NCBI RefSeq assembly: GCF_003240585.1
Contig: NZ_PCDP01000065.1
Location: 62,001 to 126,000, forward strand
Reading direction: 5' to 3'
Length of the DNA stretch: 64,000 nt
DNA from: Arminella tubonensis
GTDB taxonomy: Bacteria; Pseudomonadota; Alphaproteobacteria; Rhizobiales; Rhizobiaceae
Part shown: in pieces, positions 7,978-16,664 of the stretch
How positions within the stretch are numbered: position 1 is the first letter of the stretch
Layout of the letters: every line of letters starts with the position of its first letter
The notes under the pieces: model-generated
What the model was told of the DNA's origin: nothing
What the model saw: the letters and a program-made list of their open reading frames with translations, nothing else
The model's database searches: none
Made by a program: the position numbers and the translations under genes

Positions 7978-9288
7978 ATGTTTCATATCATTGGGGCGCA
8001 AGTCCTTGGCGGCAAACGCATCGCCGCATTTGCAGCAGCCACCGGCCTGGCCATACTGATCGGCGCCGGCAGCGCTGCAGCCGATACGACGATCAAGTGG
8101 CTGCATCTCGAACTCGATCCGAATTATGTCGCGATCTGGCGCAAGATCGCCGATAGCTACGAGGCGAAACATCCGGGCGTGAAAGTCCAGATGCAGTTCC
8201 TCGAAAACGAGGCCTTCAAAGCCAAGCTACCGACATTGCTTCAGTCGAGCGATGCGCCAGACTTCTTCTACAGCTGGGGCGGCGGTGTGCTGAAGCAGCA
8301 GATGGCAACCGGTTCGCTGATGGATTTGACCACAGCGATGAAGGCCAAGGACGGCTCCTGGCTGAAGAGCTACAATCCCGCCTCGGTCGAGGGATTGACC
8401 TTCGACAACAAGATCAGCGCTGTGCCGTTCAAGCTCGGTACGGTCTCCTTCTTTTACAACAAGGCGCTGTTCGCCAAGGCGGGTGTCAACGCAACTGACA
8501 TCAAGACCTGGGACGATTATCTGGCCGCGGTGAAAAAGATCAAGGCAGCGGGCATTGTCCCGATCGCAGGCGGCGGTGGTGAGAAATGGCCAATCCATTT
8601 CTACTGGAGCTATCTGGTGATGCGTGACGGCGGCCAGAAGGTCTTTGATGCGGCCAAAAACGGGCAGGGCGATGGCTTCAACGATCCGGCCGTCATCAAG
8701 GCCGGCGAGCAGCTGGCCGAGCTCGGCAAGCTCGATCCGTTCCAGCCTGGCTATCTCGGCTCAACCTGGCCGCAGACGCTGGGTGTTTTCGGCGACGGCA
8801 AGGCGGCGATGATCCTCGGCTTCGAGAACACGGAGGCCAATCAGCGCACCAACGCCGGCGACGGCAAGGGTCTTGCGAGCGACAATATCGGCCACTTCTC
8901 CTTCCCGGCGGTTACCGGTGGTGCCGGCGCGGTCACCGATACGCTCGGGGGCCTCAATGCCTGGGCCGTGACCAAGAAGGCGCCTCCCGAGACGCTTGAT
9001 TTCCTGGCTTATCTGACCAACGCTGAAAACGAGCGGATCATGGCAAAGGCCGGCATGATCATCCCGGTCGCCGTCGGTGCCGAGGATGGCGTGGTCAACC
9101 CGCTGATGCACGCCTCGGCAGAGCAGCTGGCGCACACGACGTGGCATCAGAACTTCTTTGACCAGGATCTCGGTCCCTCCGTCGGCCGTGTGGTCAACGA
9201 CGTCTCGGTCGCGATCGTCTCCGGCCAGATGACGCCGAAAGACGGTGCCGCGCAGATCCAGGACGCATTCGAGCAGGATCAGCTTTGA
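7978..9288 (+). CDS. ABC sugar transporter, periplasmic substrate-binding protein
   Basis: A 436-residue family 1 (CUT1) solute-binding protein. A signal peptide with an Ala-rich core ends near GSAAADTTIK (about residue 36). The mature part begins with a typical beta strand, TIKWLHLELDPNYVAIW, and has DAPDFFYSWGGG and AVPFKLGTVSFFYNKALF, the family's carbohydrate-binding lobe motifs. It delivers an oligosaccharide or polyol to the permease pair encoded next. GGAGG precedes the ATG by 6 bases. A strong hairpin separates it from the permease genes, a common way to give more binding protein than membrane subunits. It is divergent from the ROK repressor gene. Confidence 0.92.
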   Translation: MFHIIGAQVLGGKRIAAFAAATGLAILIGAGSAAADTTIKWLHLELDPNYVAIWRKIADSYEAKHPGVKVQMQFLENEAFKAKLPTLLQSSDAPDFFYSWGGGVLKQQMATGSLMDLTTAMKAKDGSWLKSYNPASVEGLTFDNKISAVPFKLGTVSFFYNKALFAKAGVNATDIKTWDDYLAAVKKIKAAGIVPIAGGGGEKWPIHFYWSYLVMRDGGQKVFDAAKNGQGDGFNDPAVIKAGEQLAELGKLDPFQPGYLGSTWPQTLGVFGDGKAAMILGFENTEANQRTNAGDGKGLASDNIGHFSFPAVTGGAGAVTDTLGGLNAWAVTKKAPPETLDFLAYLTNAENERIMAKAGMIIPVAVGAEDGVVNPLMHASAEQLAHTTWHQNFFDQDLGPSVGRVVNDVSVAIVSGQMTPKDGAAQIQDAFEQDQL

Positions 9289-9296
9289 TCATCGGG

Positions 9297-9328
9297 CGCC
9301 GGCCTCGCACATCCTTGCGAGGCCGGCG
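9297..9328 (+). terminator. Intra-operon hairpin after binding-protein gene
   Basis: A 13-base perfect G+C-rich stem (CGCCGGCCTCGCA with TGCGAGGCCGGCG) and 6-base loop begins 9 bases after the stop of the binding-protein gene. It lies inside the operon and has only a weak TT-C-TT tail. It probably acts as a partial attenuator and 3'-end stabiliser rather than a full terminator. Confidence 0.7.
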
Positions 9329-9360
9329 TTCTTCCCTGAATTGCGAAAGTCAGGATCATC

Positions 9361-10299
9361 ATGATGAATATCAGCGCAACGACCGCCATCCGGCCGGCCG
9401 CTGGGGCCAGGCTAACAGCGCGGCGCAAAAGCCCTGCTGCCAGTGGCCGCTTGCCCGTGCTCATTTTCTTTCTGCCGCCAGCCCTGCTGCTCTTCACCAT
9501 CTTCGTCATCCTGCCGATGGGCGAGGCGGGCTGGTACAGCTTCTACAAGTGGAGCGGCTATGGACCGCCGACGGAATTCGTCGGTCTGCGCAATTTCGAA
9601 GTTCTCTTCAAGAACGGCGCGTTTCTGACGTCGCTTAAGAACAATGCGCTGATCATCGCCGTCTCGATTATCGTGCAGATCCCGCTTGCCATCTGGCTGT
9701 CGACGATGCTGGCCAATAAGATCGCCGGCGTCGTGCTTTTCCGGTTGATCTTCTTCCTGCCCTACGTGCTGGCGGAGGTCGCAGCCGGCCTGATCTGGCG
9801 CTTCGTCTATGACGGCGATTACGGATTGTTCGCGTCGCTGGCGCATCTCTTCGACGTGGCGACACCCTATGTGCTCGCCGACAAGGACCTTGCGATGTAC
9901 GCGGTGCTTGCGGTGATCGTCTGGAAATATTTCGGCTTCCACATGATGCTGTTCATTGCCGGGCTGCAGTCGCTCGACAAGAGCATCCTCGAAGCAGCCG
10001 AGATCGACGGCGCGACAGGTTGGCAGAAATTCCGCTACGTAACGCTGCCGCTGCTCGCCTCGACGGTGCGCCTGTCGGTGTTCTTCGCCGTCGTCGGCTC
10101 GCTGCAGCTTTTCGATCTGATCATGCCACTCACGGGCGGCGGACCGTTCAACTCGACGCAGACGATGGTGACCTTCCTCTATAATTTCGGTGTCACCCGC
10201 ATGCAGGTCGGGCTCGGTAGCGCGGTCGGCGTCGTGCTGTTCGTGATCTGCGTCACCCTGGCCTTCGGCTATAAACGGATATTCATGCGCAATGACTGA
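9361..10299 (+). CDS. ABC sugar transporter, permease (MalF-type)
   Basis: A 312-residue inner-membrane subunit with six predicted membrane segments. The first is LPVLIFFLPPALLLFTIFVI (about residues 31-50). The EAA loop that docks on the ATPase is EAAEIDGATGWQKFRY (about 214-229). The segment DLIMPLTGGGPFNST near residue 255 is characteristic of the first CUT1 permease. The gene follows the binding-protein gene and overlaps the next permease gene by 8 bases, so the two membrane subunits are translationally coupled. An alternative start one codon later is equally possible. Confidence 0.9.
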   Translation: MMNISATTAIRPAAGARLTARRKSPAASGRLPVLIFFLPPALLLFTIFVILPMGEAGWYSFYKWSGYGPPTEFVGLRNFEVLFKNGAFLTSLKNNALIIAVSIIVQIPLAIWLSTMLANKIAGVVLFRLIFFLPYVLAEVAAGLIWRFVYDGDYGLFASLAHLFDVATPYVLADKDLAMYAVLAVIVWKYFGFHMMLFIAGLQSLDKSILEAAEIDGATGWQKFRYVTLPLLASTVRLSVFFAVVGSLQLFDLIMPLTGGGPFNSTQTMVTFLYNFGVTRMQVGLGSAVGVVLFVICVTLAFGYKRIFMRND

Positions 10300-11140
10300 T
10301 AGGGCTACATCCATTCGTGTGAGCACTGGCACCAGGATCTATCTCTACGTGTCGCTCACCATCATCGCCGCAATCGTATTGGTGCCGCTGGTGACGACGG
10401 CGCTCGGCGGCTTCAAGTCGCTGGGTGACCTGCGCACCAATCCCTTCGGCCTGCCGGTAGAATGGCATTTCGAAAACTACACCGACATCCTGACCGGCGA
10501 CCGATACTGGCGGCAGATGATGAATTCGCTGGTCATCGCCGTGCTGACCGTGTTCCTGACGGTGACCGTATCGGCCATGGCCGCCTTCACCTTCGCCCAT
10601 GTCAAATTCTTCGGCTCGAACTTCCTGCTTAACTACTTCCTGATCGGGCTGATGTTTCCAGCCGCGACCGCCATCCTGCCGCTGTTCATTCGAATCCGTG
10701 ATCTCGGGCTGCTCAACAGCTACTGGGGGGTCGTGCTGCCGCAGGTCGCTTTCGGCCTGGGTATGAGCATCCTGCTTTTCCGCAATTATTTCAAAAACCT
10801 GCCGGAAGAGCTGTTCCAGGCGGCCTTTGTCGACGGCTGCGGCTACATTCGTTTTTTTTGGTACATATCCCTACCGTTGTCACGGCCGATCGTCGCCACT
10901 GTTAGCATCATTTCCTTCGTCGGCAGCTGGAACAGCTACATCCTGCCGTTGATCATGCTGAACTCGGAATCGATTTATCCCTGGCCGCTCGGCATCATGG
11001 TCTATCGCGGCGAATTCGGAACCCAATGGCAGCTGGTGCTGGCCTTCATCACGCTCACCATCCTGCCGACCATCATCGTCTTTTTCCTCGCGCAGAAGCA
11101 TATCATCGCCGGCCTGACCGCCGGCGCGGTAAAATCCTGA
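10292..11140 (+). CDS. ABC sugar transporter, permease (MalG-type)
   Basis: A 282-residue second CUT1 permease with six membrane segments. Its EAA loop reads QAAFVDGCGYIRFFWYI (about residues 178-194) and the C-terminus AQKHIIAGLTAGAVKS is the standard MalG-type ending. It partners the preceding permease in the membrane channel. The start overlaps the previous stop. A run of eight T in the coding strand (10852-10859) encodes the Phe pair in the EAA loop; the frame is intact on both sides. Confidence 0.9.
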   Translation: MTDRATSIRVSTGTRIYLYVSLTIIAAIVLVPLVTTALGGFKSLGDLRTNPFGLPVEWHFENYTDILTGDRYWRQMMNSLVIAVLTVFLTVTVSAMAAFTFAHVKFFGSNFLLNYFLIGLMFPAATAILPLFIRIRDLGLLNSYWGVVLPQVAFGLGMSILLFRNYFKNLPEELFQAAFVDGCGYIRFFWYISLPLSRPIVATVSIISFVGSWNSYILPLIMLNSESIYPWPLGIMVYRGEFGTQWQLVLAFITLTILPTIIVFFLAQKHIIAGLTAGAVKS

Positions 11141-11164
11141 GCGCGGTGCAATAGGAGCACATCA

Positions 11165-12235
11165 ATGGCATCCGTCGAACTGCAGAATATCCGAAAGGCC
11201 TATGGCGCGCTCAACGTCATCCATGACGTCTCGCTATCCATCGAGGATGGCGAGTTCATCGCGCTTGTCGGCCCGTCCGGCTGCGGAAAGTCGACATTGT
11301 TGCGGATGATCGCAGGGCTTGAGGAGATCACGGACGGTGACGTGCTGATTGGCGGGGAGGTCGTCAACGGCCTGACACCACGCGAGCGCAACATCGCCAT
11401 GGTTTTTCAGTCCTATGCGCTCTATCCACACATGACAGTCGCCCAAAACATGGGTTTCAACCTGAAGCTCTCCGGCGAGCCGAGGCCGGTGATCGAGCAG
11501 CGCGTCGGAGAGGCGGCAAGGATGCTCGATCTGACAACTCTGCTCGACCGAAAGCCCGCACAGCTCTCGGGTGGCCAGCGCCAACGCGTCGCCATGGGCC
11601 GCGCCGTGGTGCGCAATCCCGCCGTCTTCCTGTTCGATGAGCCGCTGTCCAACCTCGACGCAAAGCTGCGCGTCCAGATGCGCTCCGAAATCAAGGCGTT
11701 ACACCAGAAAGTTCAGACAACATCTGTCTATGTCACCCACGACCAGATCGAGGCGATGACGCTTGCCGACCGGATCGTCGTTTTGAACCAGGGCCGCATC
11801 GAGCAGCAGGGCACGCCGCTCGAACTCTATCGCCAGCCAGCCAATCTGTTCGTGGCTGGCTTCATCGGCTCTCCGGCGATGAATTTCCTCAAGGGTACGG
11901 TGGAAGGCGTGGACGGCAGCCCGGCGGTCAGGCTGAAGGACGGGACGCTGGTGCAGATTCGCATGGAGCGGCGGGTGACATCGGGGCAGGCCGTCACCAT
12001 CGGCCTCAGACCGGAACATCTCGATCCGTCCGGCACTGGCTCGCCGCTGACGGGCCAGACGATGCTGGTGGAGCCGACCGGCGCCCAGACGCATGTCCTG
12101 TTCGAACTTGCAGGAGAGCAGGTAACGGCGGTCGTTGACGGCGAACTGCCGATGAAATATGGAGCGCCTCTCAAAGTCGCCGTCAACGCCGATCAGGTCT
12201 ATGTCTTCGACAGGGAAAGCGGCTTGTCGCTCTGA
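11165..12235 (+). CDS. ABC sugar transporter, ATP-binding protein (UgpC/MsmK type)
   Basis: A 356-residue ATPase that energises the sugar importer. Walker A is GPSGCGKST (about residues 37-45), the Q-loop is VFQSYALYPHM, the ABC signature is LSGGQRQRVAMGR (about 134-146), Walker B is FLFDEPLSNLD and the switch His is in YVTHDQIEAM. After residue 240 a C-terminal TOBE/OB regulatory domain follows (MNFLKGTVEGVDG through GLRPEHLDPSG), as in UgpC and MalK. The ATG has AGGAG 8 bases upstream. It is the last gene of the operon. Confidence 0.92.
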   Translation: MASVELQNIRKAYGALNVIHDVSLSIEDGEFIALVGPSGCGKSTLLRMIAGLEEITDGDVLIGGEVVNGLTPRERNIAMVFQSYALYPHMTVAQNMGFNLKLSGEPRPVIEQRVGEAARMLDLTTLLDRKPAQLSGGQRQRVAMGRAVVRNPAVFLFDEPLSNLDAKLRVQMRSEIKALHQKVQTTSVYVTHDQIEAMTLADRIVVLNQGRIEQQGTPLELYRQPANLFVAGFIGSPAMNFLKGTVEGVDGSPAVRLKDGTLVQIRMERRVTSGQAVTIGLRPEHLDPSGTGSPLTGQTMLVEPTGAQTHVLFELAGEQVTAVVDGELPMKYGAPLKVAVNADQVYVFDRESGLSL

Positions 12236-12391
12236 ACTGACGAATCCCGCTCGAAATGCGGTCGCCCAGATGGTTGAGCCATTTCCGAACGTGATCCAGC
12301 GGTATAGAAGTCATGATCGGCAATGGATGTGTGTTTTCGAGCCCATCCAGGATTGCCGTCCAAGGTGCCTTAGCGCAGCAGGGAGAGCAAA

Positions 12392-12589
12392 ATGACGAAC
12401 GGTTCGCAGACCATCGAGGACATCAACGAGCGTATTGCCACGGTGAGGGAAAACCTGCGTCAACTCGTCGAGCAAGCCGCCGCATATTCGGGTGCGGCCG
12501 ACGAAGAGCTGGCCTCGCAGCGCATCAGCGACCAGGAGGCCGAGCTGGAGCGGCTGGAGCAATTGCGTGATGCGATGTCCAAATCGTAG
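12392..12589 (+). CDS. Small coiled-coil hypothetical protein
   Basis: A 65-residue, strongly helical and acidic protein with heptad-like spacing (ERIATVRENLRQLVEQAAAY and DQEAELERLEQLRDAM), which suggests a two-helix coiled coil. It has no signal peptide or membrane part. AGGGAGAGC lies about 5 bases before the ATG. I do not recognise a characterised family. It stands alone between the sugar operon and a convergent gene. Confidence 0.7.
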   Translation: MTNGSQTIEDINERIATVRENLRQLVEQAAAYSGAADEELASQRISDQEAELERLEQLRDAMSKS

Positions 12590-12657
12590 GTGGGCTATGA
12601 GCACAAGCTCTTTGCATCCGCTCCGGTATGGCCGCAAACAATGATCGGTCTTGCAAG

Positions 12658-14067
12658 CTACAAGCCGCCAAAGTTGCTTGGCAGCATTCCCCAGAACCCG
12701 TGCTTCTTGCCATGCCGGCGTCGGAGATCGGCGATATAGATTTCGCTTGACGGTTCTCCACCGAAATCCTCGATCTGCCTCGCAAGGCTTTCGCACTCGA
12801 CCAGATGACGGGCGGCGTGGCGATAGCGCGTTGCGCGAGCCTGATCGAGGGCGAAATCGATCATGGCTCGCAGCAAGAGGGTCGCTGCTAAGGGGTGCTT
12901 TTCCTGCAGCAACTCCGCAGTGGGTGTCAGCAGCTCGTAGAGATCGCCGTTGAGTTCTCGTCTTCGTTCGACAACCAGTTTTGCAGCCTCACCGATTGCC
13001 GGCCAATTTGCCAGGAAGGATAGCGACTGGTGAACGTCGGGAAAGGCGCGCACATAGGCAAGCGCCTTGTCCTCAGCCTCCATATCATCGAAATCCGGCA
13101 GTCGTTTCAGATAGGCCTTGAGATGGTCGCCGTTCAAGGATCGCTCGAAGCAGTGCCATCGAAAATTTTGAGCTTCCCCGTGGAGACCGAGTGCGTCTAA
13201 GACGTTCGTCTTTGCCTGCTCCCACTCAAAAGGAATGGACAATAGTCCTCGCGTGTCGACTTTCTCTATCGCGCCCCAGGCTTCCTGGTTTCGGCCGGCG
13301 CCCAGCAGCCGCCGCGCAATGCGAGCTGCGATCATGGGCAACGATTGCGCCGCCTCGCTCTGCTGGGCGATGAATGCATCCACGTCACCCAGCGCGTCGG
13401 CGATTTGTTCGAGTGACGTGCGAACCGTCAGATCGCGATGGCTGCCGGGGATCTTATCCTCGTCCGCTGGCTTCTCTATCGGTGCTTTCGACCGGTCCGT
13501 GAACAACGTCTTCAGCCGTTCCAGTCCCTTCGATCCCAAGGCAGGCGCCAGGGATTCGATCAATGTGTCGTATTGCCCATATCCGTTGTCTTGGAGCGCG
13601 CTGAACGCACGATCGGAAAGCGATCTGCTATCGGTCTTCGCCATCTGTGCAATTGCGCCGAGATTGGCGCATCCGGCGTGGAAGGTGGAGATCAGAATTC
13701 CATTGCTGTCGTCGGCGCGATCCAAGACCGAGTTGGCAAGACCAACGAAACGCCACATGACATCCAAAGCCTCATCGGGATCGATATCGGCGATCGTATC
13801 GATGATGATCGATCGCTGCATCTCGAGATCCCGCTTCAGGCCCTTGATCTTGCGCCAATCGATGCGCGTGCGAGATCGGTCTATGGAGGCGAGCCTCTTT
13901 GTGACTTCCCTGGCAACGTCGGCGGCACCTAGCGTTCCGGCGAGTTCTAGGCGCAAGCGTCGCTTGTTTGCGGCGCTGCCCATGCTGATTTCGATCAGGA
14001 GCCGCGCCAGTTTCTCTACGCCGAGCACTTCAAGGTTTTTTGCGTTCAGCGTTGTCTTCGATGCCAT
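12658..14067 (-). CDS. DUF6880-like helical-repeat protein
   Basis: A 469-residue, almost wholly alpha-helical cytosolic protein, like the uncharacterised family DUF6880 that is widespread in alphaproteobacteria. It starts MASKTTLNAKNLEVLGVEKLARLLIEI, and has repeated Trp/Leu-rich helices similar to TPR units in its second half (residues 270-440), for example LLSIPFEWEQAKTNVLDALG and FRWHCFERSLNGDHLKAYLKR. No enzyme motif is visible. The helical repeats suggest a scaffold or partner-binding role. The family name is given from memory of its N-terminal pattern and is moderately sure; function is unknown. It is convergent with the small gene on its left and divergent from the catabolic operon on its right. 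Confidence 0.75.
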   Translation of the reverse strand: MASKTTLNAKNLEVLGVEKLARLLIEISMGSAANKRRLRLELAGTLGAADVAREVTKRLASIDRSRTRIDWRKIKGLKRDLEMQRSIIIDTIADIDPDEALDVMWRFVGLANSVLDRADDSNGILISTFHAGCANLGAIAQMAKTDSRSLSDRAFSALQDNGYGQYDTLIESLAPALGSKGLERLKTLFTDRSKAPIEKPADEDKIPGSHRDLTVRTSLEQIADALGDVDAFIAQQSEAAQSLPMIAARIARRLLGAGRNQEAWGAIEKVDTRGLLSIPFEWEQAKTNVLDALGLHGEAQNFRWHCFERSLNGDHLKAYLKRLPDFDDMEAEDKALAYVRAFPDVHQSLSFLANWPAIGEAAKLVVERRRELNGDLYELLTPTAELLQEKHPLAATLLLRAMIDFALDQARATRYRHAARHLVECESLARQIEDFGGEPSSEIYIADLRRRHGKKHGFWGMLPSNFGGL

Positions 14068-14225
14068 CTGTCTCTCGGGGCCCTTAATAAGGCCAGGGGA
14101 TGTTTCTTGAGCCCGTATCAGCCAATCAGGTCTTCGTCTGAATGTGGCTCCGTTCTTCGAGCGGATTCATCCTACGGTCTGCCATCGATCGGATGCGAAA
14201 TCAAACGTTCTTGACACATCAATAT

Positions 14226-14239
14226 TATGGCATACCATA
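14226..14239. promoter_or_regulatory. Palindromic operator candidate upstream of the catabolic operon
   Basis: TATGGCATACCATA, with arms TATGG and CCATA, lies 29 bases before the start of the PF06684 gene and 10 bases after a TTGACA (14211-14216), so it overlaps the likely -10 region. Read on the other strand it contains TATGGTATGCC, which recurs exactly at 24334. The shape fits an FCD-type GntR repressor site, and such a regulator is encoded at 23479-24162. Confidence 0.65.
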
Positions 14240-14267
14240 GTACGTAATAAACGCTGTGGAGCATCCT

Positions 14268-14870
14268 ATGCCGATTGAAATTCGCAAAACGCTTTTGCAA
14301 GTGGAAACGACGCTGATTGAAGGCGGCAAGGCTGCTCTGCTTCCACTGAAGCTTTATTCGGCGATCGCCGTCGTTAAGAACCCATGGGCTGGCAGGGGTT
14401 ATGTCGAAGATCTCAAGCCGGAGATCCACGCTTGTGCGCCGGTTCTCGGCGAATTGTTGACAAAGATGATCATCGACGCCGTGGGATCGGGTGAAGCCGT
14501 GCAAGCTTACGGCAAGGCCGCGGTGGTCGGTCTTGACGGCGAGATCGAGCATGCCTCCGCCTTGATCCACACGCTTCGTTTCGGCAATCACTATCGTCAG
14601 GCGGTCGGCGCAAAATCATATCTCGCCTTCTGCAACACCCGCGGTCCGGCCAATGCACCAATCATGATCCCCCTGATGGACAAAAATGACGAAGGCCGGC
14701 GTTCGCACTACCTGACGATTCAAACCGCCGTCCCCGATGCGCCTGCCGCGGACGAAATCGCAATCGCGCTCGGGGCCTCGGTCGGCGGGCGCCCACATCA
14801 CCGCATCGGCGATCGCTATCAGGATCTGAAGGATCTTGGGCATGACGTTGCCAATCCGGCTGACGTTTGA
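14268..14870 (+). CDS. PF06684 'amino acid synthesis' family protein (DUF1185)
   Basis: A 200-residue protein of the PF06684 family. The start MPIEIRKTLLQVETTLIEGG, the central NPWAGRGYVEDLKP (about 43-56) and the C-terminal GRPHHRIGDRYQDLKDL are family landmarks. Crystal structures of this family showed a chorismate-mutase-like fold, and its activity has remained unassigned; the family label is based on gene neighbourhoods. Here it heads an operon of hydrolase, flavin reductase, LLM monooxygenase and aldehyde dehydrogenase, so a catabolic role on a ring or amide intermediate is more likely than biosynthesis. The ATG at 14268 has TGGAG 6 bases upstream; a GTG 12 bases earlier is the alternative. 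Confidence 0.85.
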   Translation: MPIEIRKTLLQVETTLIEGGKAALLPLKLYSAIAVVKNPWAGRGYVEDLKPEIHACAPVLGELLTKMIIDAVGSGEAVQAYGKAAVVGLDGEIEHASALIHTLRFGNHYRQAVGAKSYLAFCNTRGPANAPIMIPLMDKNDEGRRSHYLTIQTAVPDAPAADEIAIALGASVGGRPHHRIGDRYQDLKDLGHDVANPADV

Positions 14871-14900
14871 AGCTCCACCGACTGTTTCTGGGAAGAGTAG

Positions 14901-15728
14901 ATGCTGCAGGAAACACAGACACAGCCAAACGACCTTCGCTTCGAGCGATCGCGAACGGCTCACGGCACCGCCTACGCGGCCGTGGGTGCCGGCGAACCGC
15001 TGGTGCTGATCCACGGTGTTGGCATGCGGCTGGAGGCTTGGGCTCCACAAATCGCTGCATTGTCCGCAGTCAGACGGGTCATCGCCGTTGATATGCCCGG
15101 TCACGGCGCGAGCGAGAAATTAGCGCCCGGTTCGCACCTTGAGAATTTCGTCGACTGGCTCGAGATCTTTCTAGATGATCTGGCACTGGATGGCGTCAGT
15201 CTTGCCGGCCACTCGATGGGCGCGCTGATTTCGGGAGGCGCGGCCGTGACCCTGGGCAGTCGCATTGCCCGCGTCGCGCTCCTCAACGGCGTTCATCTGC
15301 GAAATCCGGTCGCCAAGGCGGCAGTGATTGCCCGTGCTCAAACGATCCGAGCGGGAAGTGTCGATGTCGATGGGCCGTTGCAGCGCTGGTTCGGCGAGGG
15401 CAGTCAAATGTCTCCGATTTACCGCCTGACCCATGGATGGCTGTCGGCTGTCGATCCCGACAGCTATGCCACGGCCTACTACGCCTTCGCTCATGGTGAT
15501 GAAACCTATGCCGGACGTTGGGGCGAGGTGAATTGCCCGGCCCTCTTCCTGACGGGCTCGCACGATCCAAACTCGACGCCGGACATGACAAATGCGATGG
15601 CAGACGCAACGCCGAAGGGATGGGCCCGCATCATCGATGGGCATCGTCACATGGTCAATCTGACGGCGCCGGACGCCGTGAACGCTATAGTTGAGGACTG
15701 GCTGGCACGGGAGGAGAAACCGGAATGA
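14901..15728 (+). CDS. Alpha/beta-fold hydrolase
   Basis: A 275-residue hydrolase with the classic triad. The nucleophile is in AGHSMGALI (Ser about residue 99), the acid is in LTGSHDPNSTPDM (Asp about 222), and the base is in DGHRHMVNL (His about 249). The oxyanion HGVG motif is seen in LVLIHGVGMRLEAW (about 34-47). It resembles ring-cleavage-product or enol-lactone hydrolases, but family resemblance does not fix the substrate. Its stop overlaps the start of the flavin reductase gene by 4 bases, showing translational coupling. In the pyrimidine Rut pathway an enzyme of this fold (RutD) also accompanies an LLM monooxygenase and a flavin reductase. Confidence 0.87.
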   Translation: MLQETQTQPNDLRFERSRTAHGTAYAAVGAGEPLVLIHGVGMRLEAWAPQIAALSAVRRVIAVDMPGHGASEKLAPGSHLENFVDWLEIFLDDLALDGVSLAGHSMGALISGGAAVTLGSRIARVALLNGVHLRNPVAKAAVIARAQTIRAGSVDVDGPLQRWFGEGSQMSPIYRLTHGWLSAVDPDSYATAYYAFAHGDETYAGRWGEVNCPALFLTGSHDPNSTPDMTNAMADATPKGWARIIDGHRHMVNLTAPDAVNAIVEDWLAREEKPE

Positions 15729-16660
15729 CCAACGCATCCTTCGACCCGCGCGCTCTACGAGATAGCTTTGGAGCATTTCTAACAGGGGTCACCGTCGTGA
15801 CCGCATGCAATGCTGCCGGAAATCCCATCGGCTTCACGGCCAATTCCTTTGCCTCCGTTTCGCTCGATCCTCCCCTGCTGCTGGTCTGTCTGGCGAAGAC
15901 CTCTCGCAATTTTGCGGCCATGTCGACGGCAAAGGGATTTGCCGTCAACATCCTCGCCGAAACGCAAATGGCCATCTCCAACACATTCGCAAAGCCGGTC
16001 GAGGATCGTTTTGCGTCGGTCGAGTGGAGAATTGGGCCGAATGGCGGGCCAATCCTTTCGGGAGTTGCGGCGTGGTTCGACTGTTCCATGGCGAACCTCA
16101 TTGATGCCGGTGATCACGTCATCCTGCTCGGCCGTGTTGAGGCTTTCGAGAACAGTGCTATCAGCGGACTAGGCTATGCGCGCGGCAGTTACGTCACGCC
16201 AGCGCTTGCCCGCGAGGCTGTAGCGGCGGCTGCCGATGGCCATCCGCTGCTTTCCGCCGTTATCGAACGCAACGGCGAAATCCTGTTGATCGCCGGGGAT
16301 GATAAGCGCTGGCGCCTGCCGCAGATCGCACTCGAGGGCAATGAGCCGATCGCCGCGCTGCAGGACTATCTTGCGACAACCGTGAGCCCGAATATCGAGA
16401 TCGGCTTTCTCTATTCGGTCTACGAGAACAAGTCCTCGCGACGCCAACACATCGTCTATCGTGGAACGGCTGCGGGCGAGACCAAGCCCAGCGCCGGTCG
16501 CTTCGTGTCCATAGCCGATCTGCCGTTCGATGCGCTGGACAACCAGGCAACGGTGGATCTTCTCAAGCGGTTCGCCTCGGAAAGCGCGCTTGGCAACTTC
16601 GGCGTTTATGTCGGCGATGAAAAGCAGGGCACCATTCATCCGCTTGCCAGAAAGGCGTAG
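15725..16660 (+). CDS. Flavin reductase with C-terminal degenerate Nudix-like domain
   Basis: A 311-residue fusion. Residues 1-165 are a flavin reductase (DIM6/NTAB, RutF-like) with DSFGAFLTGVTVVTA, IGFTANSFASVSLDPPLLLVCL and GDHVILLGRVEAF; it should supply reduced FMN to the LLM monooxygenase encoded next. Residues about 175-295 look like a Nudix fold (LLSAVIERNGEILLIAGDD, WRLPQIALEGNEPIAALQDY, then HIVYRGTA and RFVSIADLPF), but the catalytic Nudix box with its REUXEEXGU glutamates is absent, so hydrolysis is unlikely and a binding or docking role is inferred. Plain flavin reductases of this kind end near residue 165-180. It overlaps the hydrolase gene by 4 bases. Confidence 0.85.
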   Translation: MTNASFDPRALRDSFGAFLTGVTVVTACNAAGNPIGFTANSFASVSLDPPLLLVCLAKTSRNFAAMSTAKGFAVNILAETQMAISNTFAKPVEDRFASVEWRIGPNGGPILSGVAAWFDCSMANLIDAGDHVILLGRVEAFENSAISGLGYARGSYVTPALAREAVAAAADGHPLLSAVIERNGEILLIAGDDKRWRLPQIALEGNEPIAALQDYLATTVSPNIEIGFLYSVYENKSSRRQHIVYRGTAAGETKPSAGRFVSIADLPFDALDNQATVDLLKRFASESALGNFGVYVGDEKQGTIHPLARKA

Positions 16661-16664
16661 GACC

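Noticed and set aside
9412..10332. 306-codon leftward frame opposite the sugar permease
   Set aside because: It is rich in His, Arg and Asp without hydrophobic core, the typical antisense shadow of a membrane protein gene.
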